64,000 nucleotides of DNA from positions 9,868 to 73,867 of the forward strand of contig JAEZYE010000054.1 in assembly GCA_023419315.1 (NCBI GenBank), read 5' to 3'. The translations under genes were made by a program, and so were the position numbers. This DNA comes from Pseudomonadota bacterium. GTDB taxonomy: Bacteria > Pseudomonadota > Gammaproteobacteria > Xanthomonadales > Xanthomonadaceae. Shown one piece after another: positions 37,936 to 46,630 of this stretch; positions within the stretch are counted from its first letter, which is position 1, and each line of letters opens with the position of its first letter. Below the pieces are notes generated by a model. It searched no databases, was not told the DNA's origin, and was given only the letters and a program-made list of their open reading frames with translations.

Positions 37936-39182
37936 GCAAATCGCTCCGGTCGATAAGGCGTGGGATCGAAGGCCGGCTCGCGGCCCGTCATCAGATCGGC
38001 GATCAACTGGCCGGTCGCAGCGCTCATGCTGATGCCGAGCATGCCGTGCCCGGCCGCGAGCCACAGACCCGCCTGGCCCGGTACGCGCCCCAGCAGCGGC
38101 AGATCGTCGTAGGTCATCGGTCGCCAGCCGTACCAGCGCTCGACCACGTTCGCGCCGACCGGCTCGCGCAGGAATTCGCGGGCACCGCGTTCCAGCGCCG
38201 CCAGCCGGGTTTCATTCAATTGCGTGTCGTAGCCGGAAAATTCCATCGTGCTGCCCAGGCGGAAGCCGCTGTCCCAGACCGTGACGCAGACCGAGCGATC
38301 TTTCAGCACCAGCGGCCGGCTCGGCACGCGATCGGGACGGCTGTAAGTGATCGAGTACCCCTTGCCCGGCTGGATCGGCACGCGCAGTTTCCATTGCCGC
38401 GCGAACGCGGGCGTCCACGCCCCGAGGGCGATGACGACTTCGCGCGCGCGACGGATGCCTTGCGAGGTGGCGACGGCGAAGCCCGGCGTTTCGTTGCGCA
38501 CCGCTTCGGCACCGCAATGCGGCTCGAGGATTCCGCCGCGTTCGCGCACGACCCGCGCCAGTTCGGCGACATACCGATCCGGGCGCAGGCGCGCGTCCTG
38601 CGGGAAACGGATCGCACCGGCAACGCCTTCGCGCATCGCCGGTTCCTGGCGCTCGTACTCACGGCCTTCGATGATTTCGCTGTCGATTCCGAATTCGCGC
38701 AGTGCGGCGCTTTCGGCGATGTAGTGCTCGAAATTGCGCGGGTCGCGGAACACGTAATCGAGCCCTTCCTCCTGGAACTCGCAGGCGAGCGGGTAATCCT
38801 GCACCCACTGCGCCAGACGAGCACGTGAATCCTGCAACAACGCATTGCGCGCCAGCGCGCTCGCGCGCCAATCGCGCGGATTGCAGCGCGCGGAAAAACG
38901 CAGCAGCCAGCGCCACAAGCCGGGATCGATGCGCGGCTTCAGGTACAGCGGCGCGTCCGGCGAAAGCATCCAGCGCAATCCCCGCGTTGCCACGCCCGGC
39001 GCCGCCAGCGGCGGCGCATGGCTTGGCGTGATGGTGCCGCAGTTTCCATGCGAAGCGCCGTGGCCGATTTCGCCGGCGTCGATGACGCGCACGCGGCGAC
39101 CCGATTCAAGCAAGGACAAGGCGACGGACAGGCCGATCGCGCCGCCACCAAGGATGAGGATGTCGTCAGTCGGTGTGTTCAC
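37932..39182 (-). CDS. dadA: FAD-dependent D-amino acid dehydrogenase-like oxidoreductase
   Basis: DAO-family flavoprotein deaminating D-amino acids. The N-terminal ILILGGGAIGLSVALSLL is the FAD Rossmann motif, and WYGWRPMTYDDLPLLGRVPG with GHGMLGISMS is the C-terminal DadA signature. 416 residues if the GTG at 39182 is used; a TTG at 39188 is the only alternative and no ATG fits. No alanine racemase gene (dadX) is adjacent, so the D-amino acid or D-hydroxyproline substrate is uncertain. Coupled to gor by ATGA. Confidence 0.82.
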   Translation of the reverse strand: MNTPTDDILILGGGAIGLSVALSLLESGRRVRVIDAGEIGHGASHGNCGTITPSHAPPLAAPGVATRGLRWMLSPDAPLYLKPRIDPGLWRWLLRFSARCNPRDWRASALARNALLQDSRARLAQWVQDYPLACEFQEEGLDYVFRDPRNFEHYIAESAALREFGIDSEIIEGREYERQEPAMREGVAGAIRFPQDARLRPDRYVAELARVVRERGGILEPHCGAEAVRNETPGFAVATSQGIRRAREVVIALGAWTPAFARQWKLRVPIQPGKGYSITYSRPDRVPSRPLVLKDRSVCVTVWDSGFRLGSTMEFSGYDTQLNETRLAALERGAREFLREPVGANVVERWYGWRPMTYDDLPLLGRVPGQAGLWLAAGHGMLGISMSAATGQLIADLMTGREPAFDPTPYRPERFA

Positions 39183-39239
39183 AGGCAAAGACCAGCAACG
39201 CGAGAGCTCCGGGTGATGCAGCGCTTCATGTGGGCTCGC

Positions 39240-40478
39240 TCATCGGCGCATCGGCTGCGCGCGCAGATAGGTCAGCGACCGCCACAGCCACTCGGCGGGA
39301 CCGAAGCGGAAACGCGACAGCCACGCGCGGCTCCACAGCACCTGAAGCAGGAAGACGGCGACGGCGAACACGGCCTGCCAGGCGCGCGGCATCTGCTCGA
39401 AATATCCCAGCCCGTATGCGTAGAAGACGAGCGTGCAGATGACCGACTGCATCAGATAGTTGGTCAACGCCATCCGGCCGGCCGGTGCGAGCCAGCCGCT
39501 TCCCCCGCCGCCCGCCGCGAAACGCACCACCCACGCCATGTACCCGAAGGCCATCAGCACGCTGCCCAGGGAACTGAGGAAGAAAGCGAACGCGGACGTC
39601 ACGTTGACGGTGTCGAAGTGCATCGTCGGTTGCAGAACGAACGACAGGCCCATCGACGCCAGACCCATCGGCAGCGCGACCCAGCGCAAGGCGGCAAACA
39701 GGCGCGGGAACTGCGCCGGCGAAGCAATCGCGCCGCTCTTCACGAACCAGGCGCCGAACAGGAACATCGCGAAGACCATCGGTCCCATCATCGGCAGGTT
39801 GCTCAGCATGAAGCCGGTATCACGCATGCGCTGCAGCGTCGCGTCCCACCATGTGCCGGCGCCGTATGCCAGCTGCTGCGCTTCATTCATCTGCGCCATC
39901 TGCGCGGCCATCTTGGCCATCTCGCGATTCCATTCGGTGGCGGTGGTCGGATCCAGTTGCATCGCACTGCCGAGCAGACCGAGCAGCCCCATCAGTCCGG
40001 AGGGCACCAGGTAGGCCACGATGGCCAGCCAGGGCAGCCACTTGGCCGGCATCCGCCGGAACGCCAGCAGCAAGAATGAAAGCAGGCCGTAGACGAGCAG
40101 GATGTCGCCCGACCAGATCAGCAGCGCGTGGATGAGGCCGAACCCCATCAACACCGCACTCCGGCGCAGGTACACCGCACCGAACGCTTGTCCGCGCGCG
40201 TCGGCGCGCTGCGACATCACCGCGAAACCCATGCCGAACAGCAGCGAGAACAGCGTGTAGAACTTGCCCTGCACGAGGATGTAGATCGCCGCATCAGCGA
40301 TGCGATCCGCGCCGGTCAGCGCGGGATTGAGGCCGGTGAAGGCGTCCATCATCGGGCCGCTGAAAGCCTCGATGTTCATCAGCAGGATGCCGAGCAGTGC
40401 AAAGCCGCGCAGTACGTCCATCGTGCCGATGCGTTCGGCGGCTTCAATCGGCCGCAGTCCCGGTTGCATCTCCGTCAT
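39240..40478 (-). CDS. DUF418 family membrane protein (second copy)
   Basis: 412 residues from MTEMQPGLRPIEAAERI. Same architecture as the copy at 35014-36465: ERIGTMDVLRGFALLGILLMNIEAF, KFYTLFSLLFGMGFAVM, and APAGRMALTNYLMQSVICTLVFY near the end, with a Met/Ala-rich loop in place of the Lys/Arg-rich one. Function unknown; probably inner membrane. The two paralogues flank gor and dadA on the same strand, suggesting an old local duplication. Confidence 0.85.
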   Translation of the reverse strand: MTEMQPGLRPIEAAERIGTMDVLRGFALLGILLMNIEAFSGPMMDAFTGLNPALTGADRIADAAIYILVQGKFYTLFSLLFGMGFAVMSQRADARGQAFGAVYLRRSAVLMGFGLIHALLIWSGDILLVYGLLSFLLLAFRRMPAKWLPWLAIVAYLVPSGLMGLLGLLGSAMQLDPTTATEWNREMAKMAAQMAQMNEAQQLAYGAGTWWDATLQRMRDTGFMLSNLPMMGPMVFAMFLFGAWFVKSGAIASPAQFPRLFAALRWVALPMGLASMGLSFVLQPTMHFDTVNVTSAFAFFLSSLGSVLMAFGYMAWVVRFAAGGGGSGWLAPAGRMALTNYLMQSVICTLVFYAYGLGYFEQMPRAWQAVFAVAVFLLQVLWSRAWLSRFRFGPAEWLWRSLTYLRAQPMRR

Positions 40479-40554
40479 GCTTCGTTCCCCGACGTCGTGT
40501 CTCGAGGCGTCGATTAGAACATGGCGGCACCACGTGATCGCACCGCGCAAATGC

Positions 40555-40581
40555 AGACGGCCCGCGCAAGGCGGGCCGTCT
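40555..40581 (-). terminator. Hairpin after slyD
   Basis: Perfect 11-bp stem AGACGGCCCGC / GCGGGCCGTCT with a 5-base loop, 21 bases past the slyD stop. The T run on the minus strand is weak (GCATTTG). Confidence 0.6.
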
Positions 40582-40602
40582 GATCAATCCTGTGGGCGCC
40601 AC

Positions 40603-41082
40603 TCAGTGGTGATGGCCGCCGTCGCCGTGCACGTGGCCGTGCTCGATTTCCTCCGCGCTGGCTTCGCGCACTTCCACGATCTCGACATCGAAATGCAGCG
40701 CCTTGCCGGCCATCGGGTGATTGAGATCGACATCGACCACGCTCATGCCGACCTTCTGGATCGTCACCGCGCGCGGGCCGAAGTTGGTGTTGAGCACGAC
40801 CTGCTGGCCGGGGACCAGCTTCTGCGCGCCGAAGTGCTTCTTGGGCACGCGCTGGGTCAGGCCCTCGCGCACATCGCCGTAGGCGTCGGCCGGCGCCACG
40901 TCCACGCCGAAGCTGTCGCCGGCTTCGTGATCCATCAACGCGTTTTCCAGGCCCGGAATGATGTTGCCGTGACCGATGAGGATGGCCAGCGGCTCGCGAT
41001 CCTTCGAGGTTTCCAGCGGCTCCTGGCCGGCTTCGGACACGGTGTAATGGAAACGGACGACACTGTCTTTTGCGATTTTCAT
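40603..41082 (-). CDS. slyD: FKBP-type peptidyl-prolyl isomerase SlyD
   Basis: Chaperone and prolyl isomerase that can also bind nickel. 159 residues: the FKBP core (MKIAKDSVVRFHYTVSEAG, HGNIIPGLENALMDHEAGD) with the inserted flap (DAYGDVREGLTQRVPKKHF). The DLNHPMAGKALHFDVEIVEV strand follows. The histidine-rich tail is short (HGHVHGDGGHHH) and lacks the Cys-rich stretch of the E. coli protein. Divergent from the NlpC/P60 lipoprotein gene. Confidence 0.93.
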   Translation of the reverse strand: MKIAKDSVVRFHYTVSEAGQEPLETSKDREPLAILIGHGNIIPGLENALMDHEAGDSFGVDVAPADAYGDVREGLTQRVPKKHFGAQKLVPGQQVVLNTNFGPRAVTIQKVGMSVVDVDLNHPMAGKALHFDVEIVEVREASAEEIEHGHVHGDGGHHH

Positions 41083-41158
41083 GCGGGACTCTGGACTGGG
41101 CTGCCGGGCAGCGTGGCTGGCTTGTCGGCCAAGGGGATTGCAGCGAAGATGCGCCGCA

Positions 41159-41734
41159 ATGAAGACCGCGCATTATCCCGGCTTGCCCACCCTGCCGCCA
41201 GCGGCCACGACCGTGGCGTCGCGGCGGATCGGCGGCAGCGCTCTCGCCATTTGCCTGATGCTGGCCGGCTGCGGGGGCTCGACCGAGACCGTCCGCCGCC
41301 CCTCGCCTGCGCCGACGCGCGCGTGGCCGCAGGTGGCGGCAGAAGATCCTGCCGCCGCCAATGCCGTGCTGATGCGGGCGCTCGGCCTGGTCGGCACGCC
41401 ATACCGCTTTGGTGGCAATACGCCCGAATCCGGCTTCGATTGCAGCGGACTGGTCACCTACGTCTTCCGCGACATGCTGGATGTGCGCCTGCCGCGTACC
41501 TCGCGCGAACTGGCCGCGGCCCAGGGACCACGCATCGAACCGGCCCGCCTGGCGCCTGCCGACCTGGTGTTCTTCGGCAGTCGCGGCAGCGTCACCCATG
41601 TGGGCATCTACGTCGGCGAAGGGCGCTTCGTCCACGCGCCAAGTTCGGGCGGTACCGTCCGCCTGGACCACCTGGACGGGACCTACTGGCGGGACCACTA
41701 TTCCGGCGCCCGGCGGGTTTTGACACGCTCTTGA
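41159..41734 (+). CDS. NlpC/P60 family lipoprotein endopeptidase
   Basis: Predicted outer-membrane-anchored cell-wall hydrolase. A signal sequence with lipobox LAGC (residue about 38) is followed by the NlpC/P60 domain: TPYRFGGNTPESGFDCSGLV has the catalytic Cys, and VTHVGIYVGEGRFVHAP the catalytic His. 191 residues from ATG 41159; the start is not supported by a strong ribosome site. The next gene encodes a close relative. Confidence 0.85.
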   Translation: MKTAHYPGLPTLPPAATTVASRRIGGSALAICLMLAGCGGSTETVRRPSPAPTRAWPQVAAEDPAAANAVLMRALGLVGTPYRFGGNTPESGFDCSGLVTYVFRDMLDVRLPRTSRELAAAQGPRIEPARLAPADLVFFGSRGSVTHVGIYVGEGRFVHAPSSGGTVRLDHLDGTYWRDHYSGARRVLTRS

Positions 41735-41846
41735 CTCACATTGGAACGTAGTTCCGCCTGAATTGACGGAATTTTAACGATTTACAAACAAAATGATGGC
41801 GTCGTGAAGGCACTATTGCGCCTTCTTTTCGATTTGCTAACCCCGC
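41735..41846 (+). promoter_or_regulatory. A+T-rich spacer, likely promoter of the second NlpC/P60 gene
   Basis: Unusually A+T-rich for this genome, with TTGACG at 41763-41768 as a possible -35 and no clean -10 at standard spacing (ACAAAC/AAACAA around 41786). An in-frame TAA at 41838 forces the next gene to start at GTG 41847. Exact promoter elements are uncertain. Confidence 0.35.
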
Positions 41847-42620
41847 GTGACGACCGACGACCTGCCGACAGGCCAGCCAGCCGCCACCCTTCGCAAGCTG
41901 CGGGGTGTCTCCCTGATCCTCTCGATGCTGCTTTCCGCGCCTGTTCTGGCGCAGGAAGCCCCGGTTGCGCCCGCTGAAACGGTCGCACCGCCGGTGATCG
42001 CGCTGGAGGCTGTCGATTCCAATACGGAAGCCCCCGCGAAAGCGGCCACGCCGGCCAACAGCGGCATCCGCGAGAAAGCCGCCGAAGCCGCTACCGCCAC
42101 CCTCGCGGCGCTGCTGCCGCGACTGGCTGCCAGTGACAGCCTGCCGTTGCTGGACCGTTCGACCATGGTGGCCGGCGATCTGAGCCGCCTGCTCTCGGGC
42201 TACGAGTTGAACGGCGGCGTCGTGAAAGACGAAGGCGGCAAGATCCAGGCCGTGCTCAAGCGTGCGATGGCCCTGATGGGTACGCCGTACCGCTGGGGCG
42301 GCACTTCGCCCGACAGCGGCTTCGATTGCAGCGGTCTGGTGGGTTACGTCTTCCGTTCGGCGCTGGGCATCGACCTGCCGCGCGTCTCGCGTGATATCGC
42401 CACGCAGTCCAACGGCCAGATGATCGCCAAGCGCGAAGACCTGAAGCAGGGCGACCTGGTGTTTTTCGGGTTGAAGGGCCGCATCAACCACGTCGGCATC
42501 TATGTGGGTGAAGGCCGTTTCCTGCATTCGCCGAGCACGGGCAAGGACGTCCGCGTGGACAGCCTGCTGACCGGTTATTGGGCCCCCCGCTTCATGCAGG
42601 CCCGTCGAATCGAGATGTAA
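41847..42620 (+). CDS. NlpC/P60 family periplasmic endopeptidase
   Basis: 257 residues from GTG 41847, the only start possible because an in-frame stop lies three codons upstream. A signal peptide (GVSLILSMLLSAPVLAQ) without lipobox gives a soluble periplasmic or secreted form. An Ala-rich linker leads to the NlpC/P60 domain with Cys in GFDCSGLVGYVF and His in INHVGIYVGEGRFLHSP. The catalytic domain closely resembles that of the preceding lipoprotein gene, so they are tandem paralogues with different anchoring. Confidence 0.88.
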   Translation: MTTDDLPTGQPAATLRKLRGVSLILSMLLSAPVLAQEAPVAPAETVAPPVIALEAVDSNTEAPAKAATPANSGIREKAAEAATATLAALLPRLAASDSLPLLDRSTMVAGDLSRLLSGYELNGGVVKDEGGKIQAVLKRAMALMGTPYRWGGTSPDSGFDCSGLVGYVFRSALGIDLPRVSRDIATQSNGQMIAKREDLKQGDLVFFGLKGRINHVGIYVGEGRFLHSPSTGKDVRVDSLLTGYWAPRFMQARRIEM

Positions 42621-42638
42621 GCCGGTTTCGTCTCACTG

Positions 42639-42668
42639 AAAAAAGCCGCCTCATCAGGCGGCTTTTTT
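42639..42668. terminator. Bidirectional terminator
   Basis: Stem AAAAAAGCCGCC / GGCGGCTTTTTT with a 6-base loop, T run on both strands. It serves the convergent NlpC/P60 gene (plus) and thioesterase gene (minus), whose stops are about 19 bases away on each side. Confidence 0.9.
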
Positions 42669-42687
42669 GTGCGCGGGCAATCCTAGA

Positions 42688-43185
42688 TCAATGGTCCAAA
42701 GCCTCGGCGTCCTGATAATGCGCCACGGTCTGCTCGATGCCCTTGCTGAGCTCCATGACCTTCAACGCGTACTCGGCCATGCGGCAGTCCTCCGGCGTTT
42801 CCGGCTGCCAGGACGGCACCGCGGTCGGCTTGCCTTCCACGTCATCCAGCGCGACGAACACGATCACGCAGTGCGTGCAGAGCCTCGATTCACCGCCCAT
42901 CGGATCGCGGGCGCGCACATCGATGGCGAAATGCATGCTGCTGGTGCCCGTGTACACCAGCTTCGCCGAGACAGTGACCAGGTCGCTGGTACGAATCGGG
43001 GCGACGAAGCGGATCCCGCCCACCGCCACCGTCACGCTGTAGCGCCCGCTCCAGCCGACCGCTGCGGCGTAGCCGACCTGGTCGATCCATTTCATGACGA
43101 TGCCGCCATGCACCTTGCCGCCGTAATTGACGTCGGTCGGTTGGGCCAGGAACCGGAAGGTCAGTTCTCGCTGCTCACCGCTCAT
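42688..43185 (-). CDS. Acyl-CoA thioesterase (hotdog fold, YciA/BACH type)
   Basis: Hydrolyses acyl-CoA in the cytoplasm. 165 residues from MSGEQRELTFRFLAQPTDVN. The hotdog signature NYGGKVHGGIVMKWIDQVGYAAA contains the catalytic-site Asn/His context, followed by GIRFVAPIRTSDLVTVSAKL. GAGG precedes the ATG. Single gene between two terminators. Confidence 0.88.
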   Translation of the reverse strand: MSGEQRELTFRFLAQPTDVNYGGKVHGGIVMKWIDQVGYAAAVGWSGRYSVTVAVGGIRFVAPIRTSDLVTVSAKLVYTGTSSMHFAIDVRARDPMGGESRLCTHCVIVFVALDDVEGKPTAVPSWQPETPEDCRMAEYALKVMELSKGIEQTVAHYQDAEALDH

Positions 43186-43256
43186 GGCACGTCCTCGCTG
43201 GGAAAGCGCCGAGCTTGCCACAAGCGCCCCAGCGGATCAGGTGGAATGTCGCAAAG

Positions 43257-43284
43257 AAAAGGCCGGCATCGCCGCCGGCCTTTT
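43257..43284 (-). terminator. Terminator after the M16 peptidase pair
   Basis: Stem AAAAGGCCGGC / GCCGGCCTTTT with a 6-base loop; on the minus strand it is followed by TTTTCTTT. It lies 20 bases past the second M16 gene. Confidence 0.85.
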
Positions 43285-43304
43285 CGCGTCTCCACCGCCA
43301 AGCG

Positions 43305-44720
43305 TTACTTGGCCTGCACTTCGAAGTTGCCGTAGGGCTTGAGCTGTTCGGCAATCGCCTTGCTGTCGCCGACCACGACGATCGACTGCTGCTTCGGATC
43401 GAAATACTGCCGGGCGACCGACTGCACCTTGGCCGCATCCAGCTTGCGCAGCTGCGGGACGAACTGGCCGAGGAATTCCGCGGGCAGGCCGATCAGCCAG
43501 TTCTTGGCCAGCGACGCGGCGACCGCACCCTGCAACTGGTTGCTCAGCACGTAATCGCCTGCGATGTAGCGCTTGGTGTCTTCCATGTCCTTGTCGTTCA
43601 CCGGCTCGTTGCGCAGGCGATCGAACTCGTGGAAGAACTCCTTCACCGATGCGCCGGTCACTTCGTTGCGCACGTCCGCCTGCGCGATCACTTCGCCGCC
43701 GGCACGCGCGGCGCCCAGCTTGACGCCCGCGCCGTAGGTGTAGCCCTTTTCCTCGCGCAGGTTGAGGTTGACGCGACTGCTGAACCCTCCGCCCAGCAGG
43801 ATGCGCGTGAACTGCAGCGGCACGTAGTCCGGATCGGTCGCCGCCAGCGCGGGGCGGCCGATGCGCAGCGTCGACTGCACGCTGCCATCGCGCTGCAACA
43901 CCACGAAGCGCGGCGCCGCATCGCGCGGTGCGGCCGGCGTATCGGCCACCTCGCCGTCCGCGACCTTCCAGTCTCCGAACGCCTTCTCCGCCATGGCGAA
44001 ACCTTCCGCCGGCGTCACCCTGCCGGTGATCACCAGCAGGCTGCGATCCGGATGGAAGCGCCGCGCATGTTCACTGCGCAACGTGGCCGGATTGAGCGCC
44101 GCGATGCCGGCTTCGGACAATTGCGTCCGCGCGTACGGATGCGCTCCGTAAATCGCCGACAGCATCGCGCGGTTTGCACGGAAGGAAGGCTGGGCTTCGT
44201 TGGCCTTCAACTGCTGCGCCGCGTTGGCTTGCGCCAGCTTGACCTCGTTCTCGGGGAACGCCGGCTGCCGCGCGACTTCGGCAAGCAGTTCGAGCATCGG
44301 GCCGGCATGGCTCGACAACGCATCGGCATACACGGTCACGCCGTCATTGCTCGCCGCGGCGCTCACGCTGCCGCCGAAACCCTGGGCGGTTTCCGCGACC
44401 GCGCGCGAATCGCGGCGCGCGGTGCCTTCGGTCAACAGGCCGGCGAACAGGCTGGCGAAGCCCGATGCGTCGGCCGGATCGGCAGCCAGGCCGGCATTGC
44501 GCACGGCGAATACGTAATCCACGCGCGGAATACCGTCGCGCGGCACGACCCAGACTTCCAGGCCGTTGGCGAGCGTCTTCTTTTCAATCTGCGGCACCGG
44601 CAACGGCTTGTCGGGCGCGTACGGCGGCAGTTCCTTCGGCAGCACCGGCTCGGCGGCCTGCGCCGAGAAGGCCAGCAGGCTGGAAACGGTCAATGCGATC
44701 ACGGTCTTGTGCAGGCTCAT
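43305..44720 (-). CDS. M16 family protein lacking the zinc motif (non-catalytic subunit)
   Basis: 471 residues from MSLHKTVIALTVSSLLAFSAQA (signal peptide). It has M16 folds at both halves (KTLANGLEVWVVPRDGIPRV; LNLREEKGYTYGAGV). Where an active enzyme has HxxEH this protein reads ASGFASLFAGLLTEG, so it cannot bind zinc. The C-terminal R/Y motif (EEKGYTYG) that completes the active site is kept. This is the expected pattern for a heterodimer with the active partner encoded 11 bases upstream. Periplasmic. Confidence 0.88.
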   Translation of the reverse strand: MSLHKTVIALTVSSLLAFSAQAAEPVLPKELPPYAPDKPLPVPQIEKKTLANGLEVWVVPRDGIPRVDYVFAVRNAGLAADPADASGFASLFAGLLTEGTARRDSRAVAETAQGFGGSVSAAASNDGVTVYADALSSHAGPMLELLAEVARQPAFPENEVKLAQANAAQQLKANEAQPSFRANRAMLSAIYGAHPYARTQLSEAGIAALNPATLRSEHARRFHPDRSLLVITGRVTPAEGFAMAEKAFGDWKVADGEVADTPAAPRDAAPRFVVLQRDGSVQSTLRIGRPALAATDPDYVPLQFTRILLGGGFSSRVNLNLREEKGYTYGAGVKLGAARAGGEVIAQADVRNEVTGASVKEFFHEFDRLRNEPVNDKDMEDTKRYIAGDYVLSNQLQGAVAASLAKNWLIGLPAEFLGQFVPQLRKLDAAKVQSVARQYFDPKQQSIVVVGDSKAIAEQLKPYGNFEVQAK

Positions 44721-44731
44721 GGGACGTCTCC

Positions 44732-46105
44732 TCATTCCTTCTTCGCCGCCGGCGCCAGCATCGACGCAGGCTTGCGGTCGATGACGGTGCGGTTGGCCGT
44801 AGTCAGGTAGGTCGCGGCGACACGCTTGAGATCATCCGACGTCACCGACTGGATCCAGCCGGGAATCCGGTTGGCGACATTGGCGTCGCCCCACAGCGTC
44901 TGCAGCTTGGCGAGCGTATCGGCGCGCAGCTGGAACATCTCCAGCCCGTTGTACCAGTCGGCCAGCAATTGCGTCTTGATGCGCGTCAGCGTGGCCTCGT
45001 CCGCACCTTCGCGTGCGATGCGCGCGATTTCCTCGTCGATGCCCTTGAGCATGGCATCGGCATCGGTACTCGGCTTATACAGCGCGAACACGGTGAACAG
45101 CGTCGGGCCGTCGTATTCCCATTCGCTGGTCAGGCCATACAGCAGCTCCACGTTGAGCGCGAGCTCGCGGCCCTTCACCAGACCCTGGTGAAGGCGCGAG
45201 GCGTCGCCATTGGCGAGCAGCGCACCGAGCACCGCCATCGGCGCCTGATCCTTGCTGCCGCGATCGGGCATCTTCCACGCGGCGGCGATCGCCGGCACCT
45301 GTGCGAGCGCATCACTCTGCTGCACGCGCTTTTCCTGCGTGTTCAGGCCTTCGCGGAAATCCGGCGCGGCCGGCGTGGCGCGCGCGGCAATGCCGCCGAA
45401 GTACTTCTGCGCCAGCGCGAAGCCCTGCTCCGGCGTGATGTCGCCGGCGATGGCGAGCACGGCGTTGTTCGGGCCGTAATAGTCGCGGTGGAACGCGGCG
45501 ACATCCTTGAGGCTGGCGTTCTCCAGATCCTCGAAGCTGCCGTAGCCGTCGTGGTTGTTCTCCCACTTCTGGAACGCGTGCTGGCCGATGTCGATCCACA
45601 TGAAGCCTCCGTACGGCTGGTTCTTCACGTTGACGCGAATCTCTTCCTTCACCACGTCCTGCTGGTTCTTCAGCGTTTCCGGATTGAAGTCCAGCGTCTT
45701 CATGCGATCGGCTTCCAGCCACAGGATCGCGTCGAGCGCGGAGACCGGCGCGGTCTCGATGTAATTGGTGAAATCCGGACGGGTCGAACCGTTGTTGCTG
45801 CCACCGCCACCGGTGATCACGCTGTCGAACACGCCTTTCTTCGCGTTCGGCGTGCCCTGGAACATCAGGTGTTCGAACAGGTGCGCGAAGCCGGTGCGAT
45901 TGCGCGGCTCCAGCCGCATGCCGACGTGGTAGACCACGCTGACGCCCACGACCGGCGCGCTGTGATCTTCGGAAATGACGACCGTCAGGCCGTTGTCGAG
46001 TTTCTTGACGGCGACCGGCACGGTCCAGCGATCAGCATCGGCGGCGAAGGCCGGCACTGACAGCCACAGACCGGCCACCAGCCAGAGTGCTTTGGGTATG
46101 CGCAT
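44732..46105 (-). CDS. M16 family zinc metallopeptidase (catalytic subunit)
   Basis: 457 residues from MRIPKALWLVAGLWLSVPAFA (signal peptide). The inverted zinc motif HLFEH lies at residues 75-79 (TGFAHLFEHLMFQGT), with the distal Glu in VVKEEIRVNV. The C-terminal M16 repeat lacks the R/Y motif, complementing the following subunit. Presumed periplasmic peptide degradation. An in-frame extension to 46174 lacks signal-like sequence and is not used. Confidence 0.92.
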   Translation of the reverse strand: MRIPKALWLVAGLWLSVPAFAADADRWTVPVAVKKLDNGLTVVISEDHSAPVVGVSVVYHVGMRLEPRNRTGFAHLFEHLMFQGTPNAKKGVFDSVITGGGGSNNGSTRPDFTNYIETAPVSALDAILWLEADRMKTLDFNPETLKNQQDVVKEEIRVNVKNQPYGGFMWIDIGQHAFQKWENNHDGYGSFEDLENASLKDVAAFHRDYYGPNNAVLAIAGDITPEQGFALAQKYFGGIAARATPAAPDFREGLNTQEKRVQQSDALAQVPAIAAAWKMPDRGSKDQAPMAVLGALLANGDASRLHQGLVKGRELALNVELLYGLTSEWEYDGPTLFTVFALYKPSTDADAMLKGIDEEIARIAREGADEATLTRIKTQLLADWYNGLEMFQLRADTLAKLQTLWGDANVANRIPGWIQSVTSDDLKRVAATYLTTANRTVIDRKPASMLAPAAKKE

Positions 46106-46180
46106 GGGTGACTCCCCGGGGACGTCGGACCAGCGTAGGCGCTGGGCGCGGGCCGCGCCCCGCCCGGAAGTCATGCCTGC

Positions 46181-46630
46181 TCAGCTGCGGGGCTGGCCCG
46201 CTGCCGGGCCGCGGCTCACGGTGTAGTGCATGCCGATGGACGCCGGAGCGACATCGGCGAATCCGAACTGCGCGTACAGATGCCGGGCGTCGCCGTCGGC
46301 GATCAGGGAGACATGCGCGCCCTCCGGCGCATTCGCCGCCAGCCAGCGGTCCAGCGCGGCCATGATCGCCTTGCCAAGTCCGCGCCGCTGGTGCGCCGGC
46401 TCGATCGCGATGTCCACGATCACGAACGAACAACCGCCATCGCCGATGACCCGCCCCATGCCGACGGTGCGGTCAGCGTGCAGCACGCTGACGCCGAACA
46501 GCGTGTTCGGCAGGCCGCGCCGGGCTGACTCGCGCGTGCGCGGGCTCAGTCCGGAGACAACGCGCAGGCGCAGGAAATCGTCCAGCGTCGCCACCTGTTC
46601 GACCAGCGTGTAACCCTCAGGCAGGGTCAT
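46181..46630 (-). CDS. GNAT family N-acetyltransferase
   Basis: 149 residues. The acetyl-CoA loop is in IAIEPAHQRRGLGKAIMAAL (Q/RxxGxG/A), and the C-terminal YAQFGFADVAPASIGMHY is the GNAT family end. Substrate unknown. The ATG at 46630 lies inside the 3' end of the upstream symporter gene, a 14-base overlap in another frame, so the two are co-expressed. Confidence 0.87.
   Translation of the reverse strand: MTLPEGYTLVEQVATLDDFLRLRVVSGLSPRTRESARRGLPNTLFGVSVLHADRTVGMGRVIGDGGCSFVIVDIAIEPAHQRRGLGKAIMAALDRWLAANAPEGAHVSLIADGDARHLYAQFGFADVAPASIGMHYTVSRGPAAGQPRS

Noticed and set aside
35545..37956. 803-codon open frame on the plus strand
   Set aside because: Antisense to the first DUF418 gene and gor; the low-complexity His/Gln/Arg-rich translation is typical of shadow frames.
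43305..44720. M16 protein without zinc motif, considered a pseudogene
   Set aside because: The frame is intact, a signal peptide is present, and non-catalytic M16 partners are normal in tandem pairs.
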